A DNA stretch of 12,727 nucleotides from Deltaproteobacteria bacterium. Lineage in GTDB: Bacteria; Desulfobacterota; Desulfobacteria; Desulfobacterales; Desulfatirhabdiaceae. The stretch is from NCBI GenBank assembly GCA_026388755.1, contig JAPLJE010000289.1, positions 1 to 12,727 on the forward strand, in the 5' to 3' direction. This document shows positions 1 to 5,885 of the stretch, piece after piece. The translations under genes were made by a program, and so were the position numbers. Position 1 is the stretch's first letter. The number at the start of each line of letters is the position of its first letter. The notes under the pieces are model-generated. The model saw only the letters and a program-made list of their open reading frames with translations. It made no database searches and was not told the origin of the DNA.

Positions 1-2366
1 TCGTTTCCCAGATTGACGGCAAACTCGATTTCCACCGGGCATCCCATGCCCTTCCTGCCAAGATCCAGCAGGTCGGAAAGCAATTGAGGGAGAGGAAATA
101 TGTCGTGTTTGAGTATGGATGCAAATGTGGCAATTTTCAAACCCGGCAAATGGCCGCTGTCCCGAATCCGGTGTTCGTCCTGGATATAGACGCTTGAAAG
201 CATTCGAATGGGATACTCACTTTCTGCCTCATCAATCTCCCGTTTTTCAAGATTGGCAAATTGGTTAAAATGCAGCTCATCCGAATAGCCATGGATTTTG
301 AGTGCATAAAAATACCGTTGACAATTGTTCAGAATGTCTTCGACAGTGGTAAACTGAGGCATAATTCGAGGATATCTGGGGGAGAACCGGACAGATTTTT
401 CGCCTTCCACCACGGTTTTTCCCATACCAATGGCAATATGGGCAATTCCGTCTTCAGATTTCATGCTGGAAACCGGATAAAAATTATGGGATTGGACCAC
501 ACCGGACAATGCAGGATAAAAATAGTCGCCGTAAGCCTCTCCGGTCAGTTGTTGAATGATCACGGCCATGGATTCTTCCTGGGGCTGCCTGGCCGAATTG
601 CGGGTAAAGGATCTGGGATCTTCATAATAGGTTGAGGCATATACCAGTTTAATGGCATGGATCAGTTGTCGAAGCCTTATGGCCGGATCCGGATGGTTGT
701 TTGGAATCATGTAAGTCTGGTAGAGTCCGGCATAGGGCAAAAATTGCGCATCTTCCAGAAGACTGGAAGACCGGATGGACAGGGGATATTGAACCTGAGC
801 CAGAAAGGCCTCCAGATCGGATGTCAGCCAGTCCGGCATTTCCGCCCTTAAAAAAATATCCATGATATCCCGGTCCGATAAAACGTTTTTAGCACAATAC
901 TGCAATTGGTTTAATGCGATAAACGATTCAAATCCCTGGGTGGTGATGACCAGGGATTTTGGGATTTGTATTGAAACCTGTGGATAGGCGATGAGCAGCG
1001 CGGGGTGCTGAAGTAACAGAACAGACATGAATGCAAGGCCTCTGGCTTTTCCGCCAAGAGACCCGTCCCCGATTTTTACAAAATCCATGATGTCGGGATC
1101 AAAGGTCTGAGCCCTGAACTGGGCCACCACCCCTTTTTGCTGAAGCTTTCTGACCGTATGCAGACCGGAAACAATATACTGACGCAGGTCTGCCGTATTC
1201 TCGAATTCGCTGGCCCGAACCTCCCGGAATGTGGATGCCAGGGCAAATTCCGAACGGGCCATCAGCCAGTTGGAAAAATGATTCCGGCTGGCGTGGTACA
1301 GCAGCGATTCGTCTGGAATCTGGGATATCTTGAGTTCAAGTGTTCTCAGGCTCGACGCCCTGTCAATTTCAGTCCTGTCCGGCATACGAAAGACAAAATC
1401 GCCGAAACCCAGGTGATTCAGAAAAAAATCCTGAAGTTCGACCAGCAGATTGGGTGAATTTTTGTCCAGAAATATCGCCGGAATCCGGTCTGCCTTCACC
1501 CGATTATGGGAATCCGAACTGAGCATCAGAATCGGGAGATCCGGGATTTCCTGTTTCATGAAGGTCAGTATGTCCGCGCCTGCCTGATCATCCAGTTTGC
1601 CGTTTCGAGGAATCCGGGTGTCGGATATGATGCCAATCAAATAGGAACGGTATTTCTGGCAGAGATTCATGGCCTCTTCATACGTTTCAGCCAGCATGAT
1701 TTTCGGCCTGGATCGCATGCGCAAAAGCCGGTGTTCCTCGTTCAGTCCGACCCCTAATACCGCCTGAGTCTGTTTTACGATTTCCTTGTAAATCAGCGGC
1801 AGAAAAGATGAATAATACTGGGGCGAGTCTTCCACCAGAATCAACACGCGAACCATGGCCCGCCGGGTATCCCTGTCAACATTCAGCCGGTCTTCGGCGT
1901 TTTTAACCAGCGCGAGCAAGAGATCGGAATTTCCGGACCAGATAAATACTTTGTCAATGCCCATCAATTTTCGATATTCGCCCTGCGGGAATATGGACCT
2001 GAGGCTATGGCTGAGCAGAATGACCGGAAGATCGGGATGCTTTGTCTTGATTTTTTCGCCCAGGGTCTGGGCATCCATGTCATCTACATTCGGCATGGTG
2101 ATGACCATTTCAAAAGATTTTTGCTCCAGAAGGGCCAGTGCGTTCTGACCGGAAGAGGTCCGGGTGACCCGTGGAGGCAGGCTCAAATTAAGACCCATAT
2201 ACTCATTGACAATACGAGAGGCCAGGCTGCGATCCTCTTCCATGATATAGGCATCATAAGGGCTTGAAATCAGGAGAATCTCCCGGACCTTGATGGACAT
2301 GATCTCATGGAACATCTTGAACTGGGAATAAAATTCGCTGGGAAGTTCGCTGCTTTTCAGGGTCAT
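1..2366 (-). CDS. Receiver-domain / PEP-pyruvate-binding (PPDK_N) protein, 3' end beyond the left edge
   Basis: The reading frame is open from an ATG at 2366 to position 1, giving 788 codons with no stop; the C-terminus lies outside the window. Residues about 27-140 look like a degenerate receiver (ILLISSPYDAY start), with Met91 near where the phosphoacceptor Asp would be. Residues about 172-310 look like an intact receiver: acidic pair Glu179-Asp180, phosphoacceptor Asp249 and Lys302. From about residue 430 comes a PEP/pyruvate-binding ATP-grasp domain with GDGSLGGKARG (433-443) and SIRSSSLLED (530-539), the signature Arg region of PPDK and PEP synthase. The family knowledge suggests ATP-dependent phosphotransfer or a signalling derivative of it; the substrate is unknown. 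An in-frame TAG at 2397-2399 makes ATG 2366 the first start, but I see no Shine-Dalgarno sequence before it. It is transcribed away from the flavoprotein gene at 2939. Sure of the domains, not of the function. Confidence 0.85.
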   Translation of the reverse strand, partial: MTLKSSELPSEFYSQFKMFHEIMSIKVREILLISSPYDAYIMEEDRSLASRIVNEYMGLNLSLPPRVTRTSSGQNALALLEQKSFEMVITMPNVDDMDAQTLGEKIKTKHPDLPVILLSHSLRSIFPQGEYRKLMGIDKVFIWSGNSDLLLALVKNAEDRLNVDRDTRRAMVRVLILVEDSPQYYSSFLPLIYKEIVKQTQAVLGVGLNEEHRLLRMRSRPKIMLAETYEEAMNLCQKYRSYLIGIISDTRIPRNGKLDDQAGADILTFMKQEIPDLPILMLSSDSHNRVKADRIPAIFLDKNSPNLLVELQDFFLNHLGFGDFVFRMPDRTEIDRASSLRTLELKISQIPDESLLYHASRNHFSNWLMARSEFALASTFREVRASEFENTADLRQYIVSGLHTVRKLQQKGVVAQFRAQTFDPDIMDFVKIGDGSLGGKARGLAFMSVLLLQHPALLIAYPQVSIQIPKSLVITTQGFESFIALNQLQYCAKNVLSDRDIMDIFLRAEMPDWLTSDLEAFLAQVQYPLSIRSSSLLEDAQFLPYAGLYQTYMIPNNHPDPAIRLRQLIHAIKLVYASTYYEDPRSFTRNSARQPQEESMAVIIQQLTGEAYGDYFYPALSGVVQSHNFYPVSSMKSEDGIAHIAIGMGKTVVEGEKSVRFSPRYPRIMPQFTTVEDILNNCQRYFYALKIHGYSDELHFNQFANLEKREIDEAESEYPIRMLSSVYIQDEHRIRDSGHLPGLKIATFASILKHDIFPLPQLLSDLLDLGRKGMGCPVEIEFAVNLGN

Positions 2367-2462
2367 ATGAGATACCGGTTTCGGGTAAATGGGAAGCTAC
2401 TTTTAAATAGTTTAAATCTTTATCGTTATCTTTGCAAAAACATTTTAAGCAATACTCTGGAC

Positions 2463-2484
2463 TTATACTGATATATTAGTATAA
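2463..2484. promoter_or_regulatory. 22-bp near-perfect dyad, possible operator
   Basis: Arms TTATACT and AGTATAA flank an AT-rich core; ten inner and outer pairs match and a single G/T pair does not. It ends 8 bases before the TTGACA at 2493 and lies about 97 bases upstream of the divergent gene starting at 2366. That is a place where an activator or a shared regulator could bind. The region is AT-rich, so chance is possible. No regulator is identified. Confidence 0.4.
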
Positions 2485-2492
2485 ATAATACA

Positions 2493-2521
2493 TTGACATT
2501 TTATTTTAGTAACGCTAATAA
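2493..2521 (+). promoter_or_regulatory. Sigma-70-like promoter (P1) for the flavoprotein leader
   Basis: A perfect -35 TTGACA (2493-2498) is followed by a 17-base spacer and the weaker -10 TAATAA (2516-2521). Transcription would start near 2528 and give a leader of about 410 bases before the ATG at 2939. The exact -35 and ideal spacing support it; the -10 is only a partial match. Confidence 0.5.
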
Positions 2522-2593
2522 CTCTGAAATGAATTCAGCTTGAATGAGTTGATAATGTTCACAATGGCGTGAATGTTTTCAGTTTGAAAGGAC

Positions 2594-2638
2594 AAAGGTG
2601 TCCAGTCCTCAATGAGGGATGGGTGCCTTTATTGTTTT
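2594..2638 (+). terminator. Long hairpin with U-rich tail, attenuator or small-RNA terminator
   Basis: Positions 2594-2610 pair with 2614-2630 as 17 stacked steps around an AAT loop. There is one G-A mismatch and four G-T wobbles. The tail ATTGTTTTG follows at once. It lies 66 to 103 bases after the predicted start of P1, so it could end a short RNA or attenuate transcription into the gene at 2939. A rival pairing, AGGAC (2589-2593) with GTCCT (2605-2609), would break its 5' arm. The U tract is interrupted, so termination strength is uncertain. Confidence 0.5.
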
Positions 2639-2678
2639 GACCCAACTTAGTTTTTATTATTTTTTAACAGTATGTTAG

Positions 2679-2707
2679 TTGTATTGGCATGGATAATTAC
2701 TTGTAAT
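2679..2707 (+). promoter_or_regulatory. Possible second promoter (P2)
   Basis: TTGTAT (2679-2684), a 17-base spacer, and TGTAAT (2702-2707), which matches the -10 consensus at five of six bases. The -35 is weak. A start near 2714 would place the 5' end of the RNA right at the hairpin-forming segment 2715-2759, downstream of the hairpin at 2594-2630, and so bypass it. Confidence 0.3.
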
Positions 2708-2711
2708 GCAG

Positions 2712-2763
2712 AGGGGGCAGATCCCGAAAGCTTGCCAGGCAACCGGATCTTGCCCTGGCGTGC
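2712..2763 (+). promoter_or_regulatory. Structured leader segment with two exclusive hairpins
   Basis: Hairpin A pairs GGGCAGATCC (2715-2724) with GGATCTTGCCC (2745-2755), ten pairs with one bulged T. Hairpin B pairs GCCAGGCAA (2734-2742) with TTGCCCTGGC (2750-2759), nine pairs with one bulged C and a 7-base loop. The 3' arms share bases, so only one can form. The segment GCTTGCCAGGCAACC faintly recalls the GGCAACC core of SAM-I and SAM-IV riboswitches, but I cannot build the full fold. A 9-bp inverted pair, ATGTTAGTT (2672-2680) and AACTAACAT (2801-2809), encloses it. It may be a riboswitch or other cis-acting RNA of unknown class. Confidence 0.4.
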
Positions 2764-2834
2764 ACAATGGAGTTCGTCTTCCAGATCAGCATGTCAGTTG
2801 AACTAACATTGGCCATTTTAATAGTGACCGAGAT

Positions 2835-2870
2835 ACAACGGCGTATCCTCAGCATTGGACAACGGCGTCC
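2835..2870. repeat. Direct repeat of ACAACGGCGT, 24-base period
   Basis: ACAACGGCGT occurs at 2835-2844 and again at 2859-2868, each followed closely by CCTC. The second copy lies inside GGACAACGGCGTCC (2857-2870), a small hairpin sequence that differs at only two of 14 positions from GGACAAAGGTGTCC at 2590-2603 in the same leader. Function unknown; a protein-binding site or RNA hairpin motif would fit. Confidence 0.45.
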
Positions 2871-2938
2871 TCTTTCTTTTCAAGGTGAGTCCGATTTTCC
2901 CTTAGCACTAACTTTCATTACAAAAAGGAAAAGCAATC

Positions 2939-4531
2939 ATGAACCTGTCTACGCCTAATGCCAATGATGCAACTCTGACTTTCAACCGTTCCAAGAGCGT
3001 TGTTCCCATGAGTGGACTCTGTTCACGCTGCATTGACGGATGCCGCGGCAACTGTGAAGTTTTCCGGTCCACTTTCCGCGGCCGCGAAGTGATCTATCCG
3101 GCTCCCTTTGGTTCGATTACAGCCGGTGCCGACAAAAACTACCCCGTTGACTATTCGCATCTGAACATTCAGGGCTATGCCCTTGGCGCCACGGGACTGC
3201 CGGCAGGCGTTGCGGTCAGCCCCGATACCGCCATCTTTCCGGCAGTCAACACCGAAACCGAATACGGATGGGACATCAAGGTTAAGATGAAGGTGCCGAT
3301 TTTCACCGGCGCACTCGGTTCCACGGAAATTGCCCGCAAGAACTGGGAGCATTTTGCTGTGGGCGCCGCCATCAGTGGTGTGACGCTGGTCTGTGGCGAA
3401 AACGTGTGCGGCATCGATCCCCAGCTTGAATTGAACGCACAGGGGAAAATCGCCAAATCGCCGGATATGGATCGACGCATTGAAGTCTACAGGCGTTTTC
3501 ATCAAGGCTATGGTGAAATCCTGGTTCAGATGAATGTGGAAGATACCCGACTGGGCGTTGCAGAATATGTTGTGGAAAAGCATGGCCTGCAGACCATCGA
3601 ACTCAAATGGGGACAGGGTGCCAAGTGCATTGGTGGTGAAATCAAAGTCCGAAGAATTGACCGGGCGGTTGAGCTGCAGAAAAGAGGCTATCTTGTCACG
3701 CCGGATCCGTCCAGCCCCATTGTTCAGGCTGCCTATAAGGAAGGCGCAATCCGGGAATTCGAACGTCACAGCCGCCTGGGTTTTGTCAGCGAGGAAGGCT
3801 TCATGGCCGAATGTGACCGCCTTCGCAGGCTCGGCTTTAAGAGAATCACGCTCAAGACCGGCGCATACGGCCTCCGCGAGCTGGCCATGGCGATCAAATG
3901 GGGTTCCAAAGCCAAGATCGACCTGCTGACCATTGACGGCGCTCCCGGCGGCACCGGCATGAGCCCGTGGCGCATGATGGAAGAATGGGGCGTTCCGAGC
4001 ATTTATCTGCATTCAGCGGCTTATGAGTTCTGCAAGAAACTCACCGACAGGGGTGAGAGAGTTCCCGATATTGCATTCGCCGGCGGATTCTCGAGTGAGG
4101 ACGGTGTGTTCAAGGCACTTTCGATGGGCGCTCCTTTTGTAAAAGCAGTGTGTATGGGACGCGCGCTCATGATTCCAGGAATGGTTGGAAAGAACATTGC
4201 TGAATGGATCGACAAGAACGATCTGCCCAAAACCGTCAGCCAGCACGGCTCGACCATCGAAGAAATCTTCGTCAACTACGAAGCCATCAAAGACATGGTC
4301 GGTGCCAAAGCTATTGATGAAGTCCCCTTGGGCGCCATCGGTATTTACAGCTACTCAGACAAGATCAAAGTCGGTCTCCAGCAGCTCATGGCCGGCGCCC
4401 GCTGCTTCACCCCCAGCGCCATAACCCGCAAGGAACTTATGTCTCTTACCGAGGAATGCACCAAGGTAACCGGCATCCCCTATGTAATGGATGCTTACAG
4501 GGAAGAGGCGGAAACCATCCTCAATGGATAG
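2939..4531 (+). CDS. FMN-binding glutamate-synthase-like (GltB domain 2) flavoprotein
   Basis: This 530-residue protein matches the FMN-binding central domain of glutamate synthase: GQGAK (225-229), TIDGAPGGTG (331-340, the counterpart of the GGTG phosphate-binding loop) and FAGG (380-383) in a TIM-barrel order. It has no N-terminal glutaminase domain, and the cysteine cluster that follows the barrel in true GltB (the 3Fe-4S site, ending CPVGVAT) is missing. Instead the N-terminus has Cys28, Cys31, Cys35 and Cys39 spaced like an Fe-S or metal site. It therefore belongs to the wider 'FMN-binding glutamate synthase family' and probably is not a conventional glutamate synthase; the substrate is unknown. 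ATG 2939 has AAGGAA at 2925-2930, eight bases upstream. It stands alone after a 572-bp structured leader, converges on qmoC and shares a terminator with it. Confidence 0.88.
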   Translation: MNLSTPNANDATLTFNRSKSVVPMSGLCSRCIDGCRGNCEVFRSTFRGREVIYPAPFGSITAGADKNYPVDYSHLNIQGYALGATGLPAGVAVSPDTAIFPAVNTETEYGWDIKVKMKVPIFTGALGSTEIARKNWEHFAVGAAISGVTLVCGENVCGIDPQLELNAQGKIAKSPDMDRRIEVYRRFHQGYGEILVQMNVEDTRLGVAEYVVEKHGLQTIELKWGQGAKCIGGEIKVRRIDRAVELQKRGYLVTPDPSSPIVQAAYKEGAIREFERHSRLGFVSEEGFMAECDRLRRLGFKRITLKTGAYGLRELAMAIKWGSKAKIDLLTIDGAPGGTGMSPWRMMEEWGVPSIYLHSAAYEFCKKLTDRGERVPDIAFAGGFSSEDGVFKALSMGAPFVKAVCMGRALMIPGMVGKNIAEWIDKNDLPKTVSQHGSTIEEIFVNYEAIKDMVGAKAIDEVPLGAIGIYSYSDKIKVGLQQLMAGARCFTPSAITRKELMSLTEECTKVTGIPYVMDAYREEAETILNG

Positions 4532-4555
4532 TTGGTAATGTTGTTGCCGTTAAAT

Positions 4556-4595
4556 AAAAAAAGCCCCTTTCCGTTCAAGGAAAGGGGCTTTTTTT
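4556..4595. terminator. Bidirectional intrinsic terminator
   Basis: Positions 4556-4572 and 4579-4595 are perfect complements, 17 bp with a GTTCAA loop; the stem is GC-rich inside and has seven A and seven T at its outer ends. It therefore has a T tract in both directions. It lies 25 bases after the flavoprotein stop and 56 bases after the qmoC stop, so it can end both converging transcripts. Confidence 0.95.
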
Positions 4596-4651
4596 ATGAA
4601 TTAAATCCCGTAGGCCTAAATTTTAAATCGTCTGCGGTGAATATTCAACCG

Positions 4652-5785
4652 CTATTTCCGGTTGGCGTATTCCGCATATGTCATAGCCACCGTTCGATAG
4701 ACCAGGTGCGCCAGTTTGGAAAAAGGCAGATAGGCAAACAGGCAGAAAATGAAGATCAGATGAATGAAATACAGGGCATAAGACGCCCCTGCCAGTCCTC
4801 CGAGCCGGGTCATTTCCGTCAGCATGCCGGTCAGTCCCAATCCCAGGGCAAGGCCTAAAAGAGACCAGTCTTTGTAGCTGGAAACGGAATCTTTCTGAGA
4901 AAGCCGGTTTTTAATCATCAGCACGCTGCCGATAACCAGCGCAACACCGCTGAAATTAGCCAGCCACTTGACCGGGTTGAGCTGGGAATACGGTCCGTGA
5001 ATCTGAAATACATACAAGACAACAAAAAATATGTTGGTAACGATGAACAGGCCGATGAATCCGAACAGCACCATCATGTGCGCGGTGGATCGTTCCCGGT
5101 TTTCCGTACATTCATTGAATTTGTCATGTTTCAGGATCGTCGGGATGATACGGAGAAAGGCTTTTCCAAATTCCAGGGGATCGATCGTTTTCTTGTCGGA
5201 CTTTCCTTCAAGAAGCGCATTGGCATGAATGTCCGCCAGAAAGCGTTTAAGTCCCAGTGCAAATATGGTCACCGCCCAAAGGAAAGTCGGAACCATGATC
5301 ATGTCCACGAGCCAGGAAGAGAAAAAATGTGAATGAACAATTTCATCTCCACCCGGTGCAAAGTGCAGCAGGCCGGTGATCAGGCCCAGAACAATAAATA
5401 TCACGACGGGAATGCCCATAAGAATCGGAAGCTTTTTGGGGTCGTTCACCGCTTTTCCCAGAGCCTTGGGAATGGCGTATTCGGAGACCGCATAGGCGCG
5501 GATGGCTGAAAGCACATCGCCGGGTTTTGCGCCTCGGGGGCAGCGAGTCGAACAATCACCGCAGTTGTGGCATAGCCAGATATCGGCATTCCCGATCAAT
5601 TTGTCTTTTAAACCCCAGGACGCTGCAATCATTTCTTTCCGGGGGAACGGCTTGGTATCCGGGGAAATGGGACAGACCACGGAACAGGTGGCGCACTGAT
5701 AGCATTTCTTCAGATCACCTCCGCCAAGTGCGGCTACTTCTTTGATAAACCCCACATCTGGCTCAACAAGATACGCATCAGACAT
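4652..5785 (-). CDS. qmoC: QmoC, membrane subunit of the quinone-interacting oxidoreductase
   Basis: QmoC anchors the Qmo complex in the inner membrane and passes electrons from menaquinol toward QmoAB and APS reductase. The 377-residue protein is the usual HdrC-HdrE fusion. Its N-terminal soluble part has two [4Fe-4S] motifs, Cys28-Cys31-Cys34-Cys38 and Cys72-Cys75-Cys78-Cys82. The rest has about six hydrophobic segments, near residues 119-140, 157-179, 237-260, 275-291, 308-326 and 336-353. His236, His342 and His360 are candidate b-heme ligands. The start has AGGAGG at 5793-5798, seven bases upstream. It follows qmoB after a 100-base spacer that contains a large hairpin and a run of six U in the transcript, which may tune its expression. 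It is the last gene of the cluster. Confidence 0.96.
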   Translation of the reverse strand: MSDAYLVEPDVGFIKEVAALGGGDLKKCYQCATCSVVCPISPDTKPFPRKEMIAASWGLKDKLIGNADIWLCHNCGDCSTRCPRGAKPGDVLSAIRAYAVSEYAIPKALGKAVNDPKKLPILMGIPVVIFIVLGLITGLLHFAPGGDEIVHSHFFSSWLVDMIMVPTFLWAVTIFALGLKRFLADIHANALLEGKSDKKTIDPLEFGKAFLRIIPTILKHDKFNECTENRERSTAHMMVLFGFIGLFIVTNIFFVVLYVFQIHGPYSQLNPVKWLANFSGVALVIGSVLMIKNRLSQKDSVSSYKDWSLLGLALGLGLTGMLTEMTRLGGLAGASYALYFIHLIFIFCLFAYLPFSKLAHLVYRTVAMTYAEYANRK

Positions 5786-5798
5786 GATAAATCCTCCT

Positions 5799-5872
5799 AA
5801 AAAAGGTTGAAGGCTGAAAGACTGTAGGCTGAAGTGTTTCCATCACCTTCAGCCTACAACGACATCAGCCTT
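5799..5872 (-). repeat. Composite hairpin repeat before qmoC, followed by U6
   Basis: Inner arms 5823-5834 (TGTAGGCTGAAG) and 5847-5858 are perfect 12-bp complements. Outer arms 5810-5817 (AAGGCTGA) and 5865-5872 are perfect 8-bp complements with an internal loop between. The unit GGCTGAA occurs at 5812 and 5827, and its complement at 5848. In the qmo transcript the hairpin is followed, after five bases, by six U (5799-5804) and then the qmoC Shine-Dalgarno. It looks like a dispersed palindromic repeat that could act as an attenuator or an RNA-processing and stability element. Confidence 0.7.
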
Positions 5873-5885
5873 TAGGCATGTTTGT

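Noticed and set aside
2400..2460. Promoter for the left-hand minus-strand gene
   Set aside because: Only weak pairs such as TTGCAA with TAAACT could be found in AT-rich DNA; not better than chance.
2767..2958. 63-codon plus-strand frame in the leader and overlapping the flavoprotein start
   Set aside because: No ribosome-binding site or motif; it lies within the structured leader and overlaps the supported start at 2939.
3023..4012. 329-codon minus-strand open frame opposite the flavoprotein gene
   Set aside because: Antisense shadow of a well-supported coding region, with no recognisable motif or ribosome-binding site.
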